Assembly: GCA_029266455.1 (NCBI GenBank)
Contig: JAQSWV010000011.1
Coordinates: 1 to 58,022, forward strand
Direction: 5' to 3'
From: Nocardioidaceae bacterium
GTDB lineage: Bacteria; Actinomycetota; Actinomycetes; Propionibacteriales; Nocardioidaceae
Length of the DNA: 58,022 bases
The notes beneath the pieces are model-generated. The model made no database searches. It was not told where the DNA came from and worked only from the letters and a program-made list of their open reading frames with translations. Shown here one piece after another: positions 1 through 9,336 of the stretch. The position numbers were made by a program, and so were the translations under genes. How positions within the stretch are numbered: position 1 is the first letter of the stretch; the number at the start of each line of letters is the position of its first letter.

Positions 1-948
1 GCCCAGGCCCAGGTCATCGCGACCGCCGTGCACGCCCTGCCCGACGACATCGGCGTCGACGGCAAGGCGCAGGCCGAGCGGGTGATGCTGGGCGAGGCCG
101 ACCGCTACCACGCCGGGGTGCTGGCCGCTCTCGGGTCGACCCTGCTGGAGCGGGTGGCCCCCGACCTCGCCGAGACCCGGCTCGGTGAGCAGCTGGCCCG
201 CGCTGAGGCACGAGACACCGACCGGCACAACAGCCTCAGCGGCAGCCTCGACCACCGGGGCCGGATCCGGGTCCGGGGTGAGCTCGACTGCGAGTCCTGG
301 GCACTGGTGTCGGCGGCCATGGAACCGTTGGCCAAGCCGACACCCCTACAGCACTCGGACGGCACCGTCGACCGCGACGACCGCACCGTCGGCCAGCGGT
401 ACGCCGACGCGCTGGTCGAGCTGGCCCGCCGCGCCATGACCAGCAACCAGCTCCCCACCCACGGCGGCTACCCGGCGCACCTGACCATCACCATCGACCA
501 CGACAGCCTGGTCACCGGGATCGGTGCCGGACTGCTCGACACCGGCACCCCGCTCAGCGCCCGAGCCGTACGCCGCATCGCCTGCGACGCCGCCGTGCTG
601 CCCGTGCTGCTCGGCACCGACAGCGTCCCGCTCGACGCCGGTCGCACAGCCCGCGTGTTCACTAAAGAGCTCCGCAAAGCGGTCGAGCTGCGCGACATCG
701 GGTGCACGTTTCCCGGCTGCTCACGGCCCGCAGCCTGGTCCCAGGTCCACCACATCACCCACTGGCTCGACGGCGGACCCACGTCCCTGGACAACGGCGT
801 CCTCGTCTGCGGCCACCACCACCGCACCCTGCATCGCAACGAATGGACCGTGAGGCTCGGAGCCGATCGGCGACCCGAATACACCCCACCGCCGTGGGTC
901 GACCCCCAACAACGACCCCAGCGCAACACCGTCCACCTCCGACTATGA
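1..948 (+). CDS. DUF222/13E12-family HNH endonuclease, 5' truncated by the window
   Basis: The frame is open from base 1, so the true start lies outside the window; at least 315 residues are visible. The N-terminal two thirds is the helical DUF222 region. The C-terminus carries an HNH nuclease motif: CTFPGC, then HHITHW, GG.T..N, and LVCGHHHRTLH. These proteins are multicopy in actinobacteria (the 13E12 repeat family of mycobacteria), and their DNA target and role are not established. A paralogue begins at 57,253 with closely similar blocks, for example LGEQLARAEARD in both. The family assignment is sure; the biological role is not. Confidence 0.9.
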   Translation, partial: AQAQVIATAVHALPDDIGVDGKAQAERVMLGEADRYHAGVLAALGSTLLERVAPDLAETRLGEQLARAEARDTDRHNSLSGSLDHRGRIRVRGELDCESWALVSAAMEPLAKPTPLQHSDGTVDRDDRTVGQRYADALVELARRAMTSNQLPTHGGYPAHLTITIDHDSLVTGIGAGLLDTGTPLSARAVRRIACDAAVLPVLLGTDSVPLDAGRTARVFTKELRKAVELRDIGCTFPGCSRPAAWSQVHHITHWLDGGPTSLDNGVLVCGHHHRTLHRNEWTVRLGADRRPEYTPPPWVDPQQRPQRNTVHLRL

Positions 949-1056
949 GGGCACGGGGCTCACGATCCAGCCGGGAAGTCCGTGGGGCCGCTCGCCTGCG
1001 GGCGTCTGCGGTGAACCGCCTCGGGCGGCACGCGTGCTGTGCCAGACTCCCGACAC

Positions 1057-2073
1057 GTGAAGGTCTTAGTCGCCGGCGGTGCCGGGTACATCGGGAGCAC
1101 GGTCGCATCCGCGCTCAGTGACATCGGCCACGAGCCGGTCATCCTCGACAACCTGGTCACGGGCCGGAGGGAGTTCGCGGCCGGCCGCCCCTTCTACGAG
1201 GGCGACATCGCCGACGGCGACCTCGTCGACCGGGTCTTCGCCGACCACCCCGACATCGCCGCGGTGCTCCACTTCGCGGCGCTCATCGTCGTCCCCGAGT
1301 CGGTGGCCGACCCGCTGCGCTACTACCACGAGAACGTCGCCAAGAGCATCCAGTTCTGCCAGTCCCTGCTGCGCAACGGCTGCACCCGCCTGGTGTTCAG
1401 CTCCAGCGCCTCCATCTACGGCCCGTCCGACGACTTCACCGTCGACGAGCAGTCGCCGCTGGAGCCGCAGTCGCCGTACGCGCGTACGAAGGCCGTGCTC
1501 GAGACGGTGCTGTCCGACGTGGCCGCGGGCACGAGCCTGCAGGTGATCTCGCTGCGCTACTTCAACCCGATCGGCTCCGACCCGAGCCTGCGCACCGGGC
1601 TGCAGATCCCCGAGCCGTCGCACGCGCTGGGCAAGATGCTGCAGGCCCGGCGCGACGGGACGCCCTTCAACGTCACCGGCACCGACTGGCCGACGCGCGA
1701 CGGCACCGGCATCCGCGACTACATCCACGTATGGGACCTCGCCCGCGCGCACGTTGAGGCGCTCGAGCGGTTCGACGACGTCGTGGGCATGGCCGGCGCC
1801 GACGGCAGCCTGGTCATCAACCTCGGCACCGGCACCGGCACCACCGTGCGCGAGCTCGTCGACGCGCTGGGGGCCGTCGTCGGCGAGGAGCTGCCCACCG
1901 TGGACGCGCCGCCGCGGCCCGGCGACGTGGCCGGCTGCTACACCCGCTCCGCCAGGGCCCGCGAGCTGCTCGGGTGGCAGGCGGAGCTCAGCATCGAGGA
2001 GGGCATCCGCGACACGCTGCGCTGGTTCGAGGTGCGCGAGGAGCGCCTGGACAACCTGGCGCCTAGCGCCTGA
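1057..2073 (+). CDS. galE: UDP-glucose 4-epimerase (GalE-like extended SDR)
   Basis: This 338-residue cytoplasmic enzyme would interconvert UDP-glucose and UDP-galactose for Leloir metabolism and cell-envelope sugars. The N-terminus has the NAD-binding GGAGYIGS motif. Catalytic residues are visible in SSSASIYG (Ser) and in YARTK (Tyr and Lys). RYFNPIGSDP and the late RPGDVAGCY and RELLGWQ blocks are typical of GalE. I chose the GTG at 1057, giving MKVLVAGGAGYIGS, because a CAGACT -10-like element lies 8 nt upstream, as in other leaderless genes here; an in-frame GTG at 1039 is the alternative. The 3' end overlaps the convergent sulfatase gene by 11 bp. Confidence 0.88.
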   Translation: MKVLVAGGAGYIGSTVASALSDIGHEPVILDNLVTGRREFAAGRPFYEGDIADGDLVDRVFADHPDIAAVLHFAALIVVPESVADPLRYYHENVAKSIQFCQSLLRNGCTRLVFSSSASIYGPSDDFTVDEQSPLEPQSPYARTKAVLETVLSDVAAGTSLQVISLRYFNPIGSDPSLRTGLQIPEPSHALGKMLQARRDGTPFNVTGTDWPTRDGTGIRDYIHVWDLARAHVEALERFDDVVGMAGADGSLVINLGTGTGTTVRELVDALGAVVGEELPTVDAPPRPGDVAGCYTRSARARELLGWQAELSIEEGIRDTLRWFEVREERLDNLAPSA

Positions 2074-3553
2074 GACAGCCGGCTCCCGCGCAGTCGCGCA
2101 GGTCGTCCAGCCTGGCGGCCAGCGTTGCCCGCAGCTCCGCATGCGCCGGCTCCTCCGCGAGGTTCTGCAGCTCCTGCGGGTCTGCTGCGAGGTCGTACAG
2201 CTCCACCTCGCCGGACCCGTACTCCAGGTACTTGAGCCGGTCCGGCGTACGCAGCCCGGTGTAGGAGATGGCCGCGTTCTTCTCGAACGTGCCCTGCAGC
2301 AGGATGTCCCGCCGCGGGGCCCGTCCGGCGAACAGCGGCACCCCGTCGGCTCCCGGCATCGGCCCCAGACCGTGCCAGCGTGTGATGGTCGAAGCGAGAT
2401 CGTGCAGTCCCACGGGATGTTGTCGCACGACCCCGCTCGCCGGCACGCCTGGACCTGCCATCAGCAACGGCACCTTGGCCGACGGCTCGTAGCCCCAGAT
2501 CTTGCCCAGGGGGATGCGGTGCTCGCCGAGCATGAACCCGTTGTCGGAGACGAAGATGACGTTGGTGTCACCTAGTACACCTTGACGGTTCAGCGCTGCC
2601 CTGATCGCCATCATGCCGTCGTCGACCGACTGTAGGGACTCGGCTCTCCCCTCCGCGAACAGGTCGGTGGTCTCGATCGTGGGCGGCGTCATGGCTGATC
2701 GCTGCAGACCCGTTGGCTTGTCGCTCATGTCCGGCTCGTTGAAGGCCCTGGACCGGGGAGCCTGCAGGCCGTCGTAGTCGTGCTCGTGGCTCTCGTGCGG
2801 CACGGGTGCGGTCGCGACGGTCGGCGTCAGAGTGCTGTGCGGAGCGAGGTAGTTCACCAGCAGGAAGAAGGGTCCAGCGGCATTGCGGCGAATGAACCGG
2901 GTGGACAGGTCCGTCTGGACGGTGGTCTCGTAGCCCGCGATCGTGCGCGCCACCCCGTTGAGGTTGTACGTGGTGATCCCGTCGTAGGTCGCCAGACCGG
3001 GGCCGACACCGACCTCCCAGTCGCCGGCATGGCGATACCGGTACTCGTCGAGGATGCCGGCTCGCCAGTCGCTCCACCCGGGCGGCACCCACAGATGGTG
3101 GTACTGGTTGAGGTACTTGCCGACGTAGCCGGTCGACACCCCACTGTCGTTCAGTACGGTCGCCATCGTGAGGTCGTCGTCGAACGCGCTGACGCCGCCG
3201 GGCCTGATGCCGCCCGCCAGGTTGTCGTAGACGCCGGTGTTGTGCGCGTACTGACCGGTCAGCAGGGTTGCCCGGGCCGGACAGCACAACGGCGTCGGCG
3301 CGTACGCGGCGCTGAACCGCACGCCGTCGCGGGCGAGCCACCTGCGCGTCTTCGGCAGCACCTTCAGGTCGCTGGTCCGCATGTCGTCCACGAGGACCAG
3401 CACCGTGCTCGTCGGGACGACACCGGCGCCGGACGGGGAGGGCGAGGACGGACGTGCTGATCCCGACCCCCCGGAGAGCACGACCATGGACACTGCGACG
3501 GTGATCGCGCACACCATCGAGATCGGACGCGCGCGGGAAATGCGACCGTTCAT
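2063..3553 (-). CDS. Secreted sulfatase (arylsulfatase / N-acetylglucosamine-6-sulfatase-like)
   Basis: A 496-residue hydrolase of sulfate esters. The N-terminus has a basic start and a hydrophobic stretch (residues about 12-30), indicating export. The metal-binding start VLVLVDDMR precedes the Cys-type sulfatase signature LCCPARATLLTGQYAHNTGV. Its first Cys of C-C-P-A-R is the residue converted to formylglycine, so an FGE-type activator is needed; none is in the window. FVSDNGFMLGEH and GKIWGYEPS are further family blocks. It lies close to the cysDNC genes, but its substrate cannot be read from sequence. Its stop overlaps the end of galE on the other strand. Confidence 0.88.
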   Translation of the reverse strand: MNGRISRARPISMVCAITVAVSMVVLSGGSGSARPSSPSPSGAGVVPTSTVLVLVDDMRTSDLKVLPKTRRWLARDGVRFSAAYAPTPLCCPARATLLTGQYAHNTGVYDNLAGGIRPGGVSAFDDDLTMATVLNDSGVSTGYVGKYLNQYHHLWVPPGWSDWRAGILDEYRYRHAGDWEVGVGPGLATYDGITTYNLNGVARTIAGYETTVQTDLSTRFIRRNAAGPFFLLVNYLAPHSTLTPTVATAPVPHESHEHDYDGLQAPRSRAFNEPDMSDKPTGLQRSAMTPPTIETTDLFAEGRAESLQSVDDGMMAIRAALNRQGVLGDTNVIFVSDNGFMLGEHRIPLGKIWGYEPSAKVPLLMAGPGVPASGVVRQHPVGLHDLASTITRWHGLGPMPGADGVPLFAGRAPRRDILLQGTFEKNAAISYTGLRTPDRLKYLEYGSGEVELYDLAADPQELQNLAEEPAHAELRATLAARLDDLRDCAGAGCLRR

Positions 3554-3648
3554 GTGAAGCCCCCGTGTTGCGCTGCGGCCCGCGACCGGGCCCTACGCCA
3601 CGGTACGCGTGTTCGTCAGCGCGTCCACTGTCCGAGATGTCTGTCCGA

Positions 3649-4881
3649 TCAGTCCGCCAGCGGGAACTCCCGCGACAGCAGCGAGCGGGTGGCGGCGATC
3701 ACCACGTCCCGGTTGTAGGTGACGGTGAACTCGAAGGCGCGCTCGTCCTCGCGTACGACGGAGTCGTCGAGGTCGCGGGCGAGCAGCGCGGCGGCGAAGT
3801 GGGGGGTCAGCACGACGACGTCCCACTCGGCGCGGACCGGGTCGTCGGCGTCCAGGGCGATCCCGCGTACGCCCGTGACCGGCTCGGTGGGCATGTCCTC
3901 GCCGATGACCGAGACGTAAGCGAGATGCCGGGCCAGCTCCTGGTAGCGGCGGGCGGTGCCGGGCGTGAAGTACCTCGCCTCCTGGAACGACGCGATCACG
4001 ATGCACGCTTCGCCTTCGAGGGCGGCCTTTCGCTCGAGATGCTTGCTGACCTCGACCAGCAGCGGCTTGGTCGACCGGCGAAGAACCGTCGACTCGGGAA
4101 GGCAGGCGAACGGCGAGGCGCCGGGGGACCCGGGGACCTCCATACCCGGCAGCGGAAGCCGCGAGCCGGGCAGCCCCGAGAGCAGACTGGGGTCCGGTGG
4201 GCCGAACAGCCAGCCCTGGCCGAGCCGTGCGCCCATCGCCGCGGCCACGCCGAGGTGCTCGGCGGTCTCGATGCCCTCGGCCAGGATCACGGCGCCGGTC
4301 TGCTCGGCGTAGGCGTTGGCCGCGTTGACGATGCCGGCGATCGCCGGCGTGGGCCGCTGCTGCACCAGCCGCAGGTCCAGCTTGACCACCTCGGGGCGAA
4401 GCAGTGACATGAAGGCCAGCGAGATGTCGTCCGCGCCCACGTCGTCGAGCGCCAGCCGCCAGTCGGACTCCCGCAGTCGCTGCACGGCCGCGAGCAGCCT
4501 GGCGGGGCGGGACGCCAGCGCCCGCTCGGTGACCTCCAGGATCAGCTGCACCCCGTCGGGTGCCGTGCCGGCGAGGGCAAGCAGCTCGTCGACGGTCCGG
4601 TCGTCCAGCTGCTCGGGCTCGACGTTGACGAACAGGGACAGCGGCGCGGCGATGCCGGCGTTGATGGCACAGTCGAAGGCTGCGTTGCGGCACTTCGCGT
4701 CCAGCTCGCCCAGTCGCCCCGCCATGCGTGCCTGCGCGAACAGGGAGCGCGGCAGCTCACGCCGCGACGGCCCCCGGCACAGCGCCTCATAGCCGACGAC
4801 CGCTCCGTCGTCGAGCGTCACGATGGGCTGGAACTCGGCGGTGAGGAGTCCGCCGTCGAGAACGTGCGCGATCAACGACAT
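3649..4881 (-). CDS. EAL-domain protein with C-terminal DICT sensory domain
   Basis: A 410-residue protein. An EAL c-di-GMP phosphodiesterase domain covers roughly residues 1-235: YEALCRGP, LFVNVEPEQL, LEVTER, VVKLDL, AEGIETAEHLG and GQGWLFGPP. It is followed by a DICT domain (about 265-405), a sensory module that often accompanies GGDEF/EAL proteins. The loop-6 motif, normally DDFGTG, reads DDVGAD here. The aspartates remain, so activity is plausible but the loop is altered. No membrane segment is seen. Start ATG 4881 is preceded by GAAGG and gives the usual MSLIAHVLDGG start; a longer open frame upstream looks non-coding. A second c-di-GMP protein follows immediately upstream on the same strand. 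Confidence 0.82.
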   Translation of the reverse strand: MSLIAHVLDGGLLTAEFQPIVTLDDGAVVGYEALCRGPSRRELPRSLFAQARMAGRLGELDAKCRNAAFDCAINAGIAAPLSLFVNVEPEQLDDRTVDELLALAGTAPDGVQLILEVTERALASRPARLLAAVQRLRESDWRLALDDVGADDISLAFMSLLRPEVVKLDLRLVQQRPTPAIAGIVNAANAYAEQTGAVILAEGIETAEHLGVAAAMGARLGQGWLFGPPDPSLLSGLPGSRLPLPGMEVPGSPGASPFACLPESTVLRRSTKPLLVEVSKHLERKAALEGEACIVIASFQEARYFTPGTARRYQELARHLAYVSVIGEDMPTEPVTGVRGIALDADDPVRAEWDVVVLTPHFAAALLARDLDDSVVREDERAFEFTVTYNRDVVIAATRSLLSREFPLAD

Positions 4882-5002
4882 CTGGACCCGCCTTCTCGTC
4901 CCCGGTCGCCCCGGTCTGCGAAGATCGCGGGCCACCCCCACCTCAGCACAATGTCGCACAGATCAGGGCGTACGGCAGGGCGGGCGGCAGCGCGCAGATC
5001 GG

Positions 5003-6784
5003 CTACCGGGGTGGCGTGGTCAGCAGGGCGGCCGGCCGGCGCGGGGGCGCGGTCAGCAGGGCGGTCATGGCGCCGGCGGGCAACGGGCGGGACAGCAGGT
5101 AGCCCTGCCCCAGCACGCACCCCATCCCGACCAGCGCCGTCAGCTGGGCCTCGGTCTCGATGCCCTCGGCGAACACGAACCCGCCGAGCCCGAGCGTCAT
5201 CGCCACGATCGCCTCGGTGACCCAGCGGCCGCGGTCGTTGGCGATGTCAGCGACGAACGAGCGGTCGATCTTGAGGCCGTCGACGGTGAAGCGCCGCAGG
5301 TACGACAGCGACGAGTAGCCGGTGCCGAAGTCGTCGATGACCAGCTGGGGCCCCAACGCGCGCAGCTCGTCGAGGACCAGGTTGTGCTCGGCTGAGTCGC
5401 TGAAGATGCTCTCGGTCAGCTCCATCACCAGCGCCTGGGGGTCGAGCCCGGACTCCCGCAGTGCGGCGGTCATCCGCGACACCAGCAGCGGGTCGGCCAG
5501 CTCGCGGACGGAGAGGTTCACGCCCACGCTGAACTCGCGACCGCCGAGCTGCTGCTTCCACGCAGCGCACTCGCGGGTCGCCTGGCGGACCACGGTCTCG
5601 CCGACCCGGCCGATCAGGCCGGTGGCCTCCGCCACCGGGATGAACTCCTCGGGGGAGACGTAGCCGCCCTCCCCGTCCGGCAGCCGGCTGAGCGCCTCGA
5701 CACCCACGATCACCCGGTCGGCCAGCCGGTGGATGGGCTGGTAGTGCACCTCGAAGCTGCCGTCCTCCAGCGCCTCGCGCAGCCGCTTCTCGATGCGCGC
5801 GGCGGCGCGAGCGGCGGTGACCGTCTCGCCCGAGTGCAGGGCCCACTGGCTCCTGCCGGCGCGCTTGGCTGCGTACATGGCGGCGTCTGCGCGCCCCACC
5901 AGCTGCTCCGCGGACAGGCCGGCATCGTCGGCGAGGGCGATCCCGACGCTCGCCGACAGCGTCACGCTGTGGCCCTGGACGGTGTAGGGCTGGCTGAGCG
6001 AGGAGATGATCCGTCGGGCCAGGTCCGTGGGGTGCGCCCGGCCCGTCGACGGCAGGCCGGGGCACAGCAGCACGAACTCGTCGCCGCCCAGTCTGGTCAC
6101 GGGCTCGCCGTCGACAGCCGCCGCGCGCAGGCGTTCGGCGGCCCGGACGAGCAGCTGGTCGCCGCGCGCGTGCCCGTAGTCGTCGTTGACGAGCTTGAAG
6201 CCGTCGAGGTCGACGAACAGCAGCGCGACGCTGTCGCCGGTGGCGTCGGCCTCCCGGAGCGCCTGCTCGGTGGCCTGGAACAGCCACAGCCGGTTCGGCA
6301 GGTTCGTCAGCGGGTCACGCAGCGCGTTCTCGCGCAGCCGCCGCTCCGCGGCGCGCTGCTCGGTCACGTCGCGCATGACCACGACGGCGCCGACGACCTG
6401 GTGGCGGTTGCCCAGGATCGCCCGGCCCTGGTACGTGACCAGCCGGACGGGCAGGCCGACCGGTGCGATCACCATCTCGCCGTCCACCTCGTGCTCACGC
6501 AACGAGCGCCCCAGCGGCATCTCGTCGAAGGGCAGCGGGGTCATGCCGTCAGCCCGGTAGAGGTTCAGCCGGGCGGCCGCGAACTGGTCGGTCATGGAGC
6601 CGTCCGACGACGCGCCGTGGAACTCGCGGCAGACCCGGTTGAACACGGTCACCTGACCACTGGTGTCGCACGCCAGGATGCCGACGTCGACGCCGTCCAG
6701 GACCGCCTGGCTGACCGCCGCATGAGTGGCGTCGGCCTCGCGCCGCGGACTGTGCCGGGCGGCCAAGGTCACCGGATGCGTCAT
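5003..6784 (-). CDS. PAS-GGDEF-EAL c-di-GMP turnover protein
   Basis: A 593-residue cytoplasmic protein. The PAS-like sensor is at about 25-145, with VDVGILACDTSGQVTVFNRV. The GGDEF domain is at about 160-320 with an intact LGGDEF. The EAL domain is at about 335-580 with VEALSRLP, NLSVREL, MELTESIFSD, IDDFGTGYSSL, GLKIDRSFV, AEGIETE and GQGYLLSRPL, all of the usual catalytic positions. The residues before GGDEF (VDGEPVTRL) do not form the RxxD inhibitory site. The net direction, synthase or phosphodiesterase, cannot be read from sequence. The last residues repeat LLT-(A/T)-PPR. No transmembrane helix is evident. Confidence 0.9.
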   Translation of the reverse strand: MTHPVTLAARHSPRREADATHAAVSQAVLDGVDVGILACDTSGQVTVFNRVCREFHGASSDGSMTDQFAAARLNLYRADGMTPLPFDEMPLGRSLREHEVDGEMVIAPVGLPVRLVTYQGRAILGNRHQVVGAVVVMRDVTEQRAAERRLRENALRDPLTNLPNRLWLFQATEQALREADATGDSVALLFVDLDGFKLVNDDYGHARGDQLLVRAAERLRAAAVDGEPVTRLGGDEFVLLCPGLPSTGRAHPTDLARRIISSLSQPYTVQGHSVTLSASVGIALADDAGLSAEQLVGRADAAMYAAKRAGRSQWALHSGETVTAARAAARIEKRLREALEDGSFEVHYQPIHRLADRVIVGVEALSRLPDGEGGYVSPEEFIPVAEATGLIGRVGETVVRQATRECAAWKQQLGGREFSVGVNLSVRELADPLLVSRMTAALRESGLDPQALVMELTESIFSDSAEHNLVLDELRALGPQLVIDDFGTGYSSLSYLRRFTVDGLKIDRSFVADIANDRGRWVTEAIVAMTLGLGGFVFAEGIETEAQLTALVGMGCVLGQGYLLSRPLPAGAMTALLTAPPRRPAALLTTPPR

Positions 6785-6950
6785 GCCAGTCCTCGGTCTC
6801 GTCCGCGGGGTTGCGTCTTGACGATGAGAACACGGCGACGCGCCGACGAGGCCCTCATATCGCCCACCGCGTACGCAACCGGTCCATTCGGCCGGGAGGG
6901 TGGCACCACAAGGACGAAGTCGGTGGCCGAACCGGCTGACCTCCGACCGG

Positions 6951-7010
6951 TCAGTCGGCCACGGTGCTGATCAGTCAGCGACGGTGCTGATCAGTCGGTG
7001 ACGTTGTTGA
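6951..7010. repeat. Three tandem 20-bp units covering the cysN 3' end
   Basis: Units 6951-6970, 6971-6990 and 6991-7010 share the pattern TCAGTCrGysACGkTGyTGA in perfect phase. The unit at 6991 is the end of cysN and contains its stop; the two downstream units each provide another TGA in the same frame. This looks like a duplication of the gene's terminus. Confidence 0.7.
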
Positions 7011-8262
7011 TCATGCCCGCGCCGACGGTCACGCCGGTGGCCTCGTCCATCAGGATGAACGAGCCCGTCGTGCGGTTCGTCGCGTACGGGTCGGCCAGCA
7101 GCGGCACCTGGGTGCGCAGCTGCACCCGGCCGATCTCGTTGAGGCTGAGCTCGTCGGCGTCCTGGTCGCGGTGCAGGGTGTTGACGTCCAGCCGGTACTG
7201 CACGTTCTTGACCAGCGCCCGCCCGGAGCGGGTCGTGTGCTTGATGGCCAGCTTCTGCCGGGCCTTCAACGGTGCGTTGGTCATCCAGCACACCATGGCG
7301 TCGATGTCCTGCGTCGGCTGCGGCGCGTTCTGCGGACGGCAGATCATGTCGCCCCGGCTGACGTCGAGGTCGTCGGCCAGGCGGACCGTGACCGACATCG
7401 GCGGGTACGCCTCGGCGACCTCGGTCTCGAAGAGGTCGATGCCCTCGATGGTCGAGGTGAAGCCGCTCGGCAGCACCAGCACGTCGTCGCCCGGCTTGAG
7501 CACGCCGCCGGCGACGCGGCCGGCGTAGCCGCGGTAGTCGTGGTGCGAGTCCGACTTGGGGCGCACCACGTACTGGACGGGGAAGCGGGTGTCGACCAGG
7601 TCACGGTCGCTCGCCACGTGCACGTTCTCGAGGTGGTGCAGCAGCGACGGGCCCTCGTACCAGTCCATCGACTCGGAGCGCGTCACGACGTTGTCGCCCT
7701 TGAGCGCCGAGATGGGGATGATCGTGAGGTCGGGGATCGTCAGCTTGGTCGCGAACGAGGTGAACTCCTCGTGGATGCGCTGGAAGGTCTCCCGGTCGTA
7801 GTCGACGAGGTCCATCTTGTTGACGGCCAGGACCAGGTGCGGCACCCGCAGCAGCGACAGGATCACCGCGTGCCGCCGCGACTGCTCGGTCAGCCCGTGC
7901 CGGGCGTCGACGAGCACCAGGCCGAGGTCGGCGGTCGAGGCGCCGGTGACCATGTTGCGCGTGTACTGCACGTGGCCGGGGGTGTCGGCGATGATGAACT
8001 TGCGGTTGGGCGTCGCGAAGTAGCGGTAGGCCACGTCGATGGTGATGCCCTGCTCGCGCTCCGAGCGCAGGCCGTCGGTCAGCAGCGCGAGGTCGGTGTA
8101 GTCGTACCCCTTGTCGGCGCTGGTGTGCTCGATGGCCTCCAGCTGGTCCTCGAAGATCGACTTCGAGTCGAGCAGCAGCCGGCCGATCAGCGTCGACTTG
8201 CCGTCGTCGACCGAGCCTGCGGTGGCGAACCGCAGCAGGTCCATGGTGCGTGCGGCGGTCAT
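6991..8262 (-). CDS. cysN: Sulfate adenylyltransferase subunit 1 (GTPase)
   Basis: This 423-residue GTPase subunit of ATP sulfurylase couples GTP hydrolysis to formation of adenosine 5'-phosphosulfate with CysD. The P-loop GSVDDGKST, the switch motif DTPGH, NKMD and SALKG are all present. The downstream beta-barrel domains resemble EF-Tu. It ends without a fused kinase domain; the APS kinase is a separate gene at 10,426-11,706. The start ATG overlaps the cysD stop in TGATG, which indicates translational coupling. The last 20 bp are part of a tandem repeat. Confidence 0.95.
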   Translation of the reverse strand: MTAARTMDLLRFATAGSVDDGKSTLIGRLLLDSKSIFEDQLEAIEHTSADKGYDYTDLALLTDGLRSEREQGITIDVAYRYFATPNRKFIIADTPGHVQYTRNMVTGASTADLGLVLVDARHGLTEQSRRHAVILSLLRVPHLVLAVNKMDLVDYDRETFQRIHEEFTSFATKLTIPDLTIIPISALKGDNVVTRSESMDWYEGPSLLHHLENVHVASDRDLVDTRFPVQYVVRPKSDSHHDYRGYAGRVAGGVLKPGDDVLVLPSGFTSTIEGIDLFETEVAEAYPPMSVTVRLADDLDVSRGDMICRPQNAPQPTQDIDAMVCWMTNAPLKARQKLAIKHTTRSGRALVKNVQYRLDVNTLHRDQDADELSLNEIGRVQLRTQVPLLADPYATNRTTGSFILMDEATGVTVGAGMINNVTD

Positions 8263-9203
8263 CAGAAGTAGCCCTCTCGCTTGCGGTCTTCCATGGCGGC
8301 CTCGCTGAAGCGGTCATCGCCACGGGTGGCGCCGCGCTCGGTCACGCGGGCGATGGCGACCTCGGCGATGATCTCGTCGATGGTCGACGCGGTGGACTCC
8401 ACGCAGCCGGTCAGGGTCAGGTCGCCGACGGTACGGAAGCGGACGGTGCGCTCGCTGACCTCCTCGCCCTTGCGCAGCGGGTTGGCCTCGTGCTCGGTGA
8501 GCAGCATGCCGTCGCGCTCGAACACCCGGCGCTGGTGGGAGTAGTAGATCGACGGGATCTGGAAGCCCTCCCGGCCGATGTAGTCCCAGATGTCCAGCTC
8601 GGTCCAGTTGCTCAGCGGGAAGATCCGCATGTGCTCACCGGCCCGGATGCGGCCGTTGTAGAGGTCCCACAGCTCGGGACGCTGCATCTTGGGGTCCCAC
8701 TGGCCGAACTCGTCGCGGTGGGAGTAGACGCGCTCCTTGGCGCGGGCCTTCTCCTCGTCGCGGCGGCCGCCACCGAAGGCGGCCGTGAATCCGTCCTCCT
8801 CGATGGCGTTGAGCAGCGTGCCGATCTGCAGCCGGTTGCGGCTGGTCTTGCCGTCGTCGACGACGACACCGTCGGCGATGGCCTGCTCGACGCTGGCCAC
8901 GATCAGGCGTACGCCCAGCCGGTTGACCCAGTGGTCGCGGGTCTCGAGCACCTCGGGGAAGTCGTACCCGGTGTCGACCTGCAGCACCGGGAAGGGGATC
9001 TTCGCCGGGTAGAAGGCCTTCTCGGCCAGCCGCATCATGACGATGGAGTCCTTGCCGCCGGAGAACATCAGCACCGGCTTCTCGAACTCGGCCGCCACCT
9101 CACGGAAGATGTGCAGCGACTCGGCCTCGAGCTCGTCGAGCTGGGAAAGCCGGTAGTCGGCGTGCGCCGGGGGCGCAGGCGACGTAGCGGTGGTGTCTGG
9201 CAT
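8262..9203 (-). CDS. cysD: Sulfate adenylyltransferase subunit 2
   Basis: A 313-residue catalytic subunit of ATP sulfurylase in assimilatory sulfate activation; it works as a complex with CysN. It is a PAPS-reductase-type PP-loop protein with LMFSGGKDSIVMMRLAEKAF near residue 50. The blocks FPVLQVDTGYDFPE, FGGGRRDEEKARAKER, FPLSNWTELDIWDYI and RFRTVGD are typical of CysD. ATG 9203 was chosen because AGAAGGAG lies about 10 nt upstream; an in-frame extension to 9269 lacks family character. It is followed by cysN with a one-base overlap. A TACGCT -10-like element about 40 bp upstream may give it its own promoter. Confidence 0.95.
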   Translation of the reverse strand: MPDTTATSPAPPAHADYRLSQLDELEAESLHIFREVAAEFEKPVLMFSGGKDSIVMMRLAEKAFYPAKIPFPVLQVDTGYDFPEVLETRDHWVNRLGVRLIVASVEQAIADGVVVDDGKTSRNRLQIGTLLNAIEEDGFTAAFGGGRRDEEKARAKERVYSHRDEFGQWDPKMQRPELWDLYNGRIRAGEHMRIFPLSNWTELDIWDYIGREGFQIPSIYYSHQRRVFERDGMLLTEHEANPLRKGEEVSERTVRFRTVGDLTLTGCVESTASTIDEIIAEVAIARVTERGATRGDDRFSEAAMEDRKREGYF

Positions 9204-9336
9204 AGATGGGGGCTCCTTCTGCGATGCGCGACTTGTCAGCGTACCCAACGAGGGCGGCGTTGTTGGCACGGACCGAGATATCCGGGCCGTTCGGCCACGG
9301 TTCCCGACCGGCGGCTATGACGTCCGGGCGAGGGGG

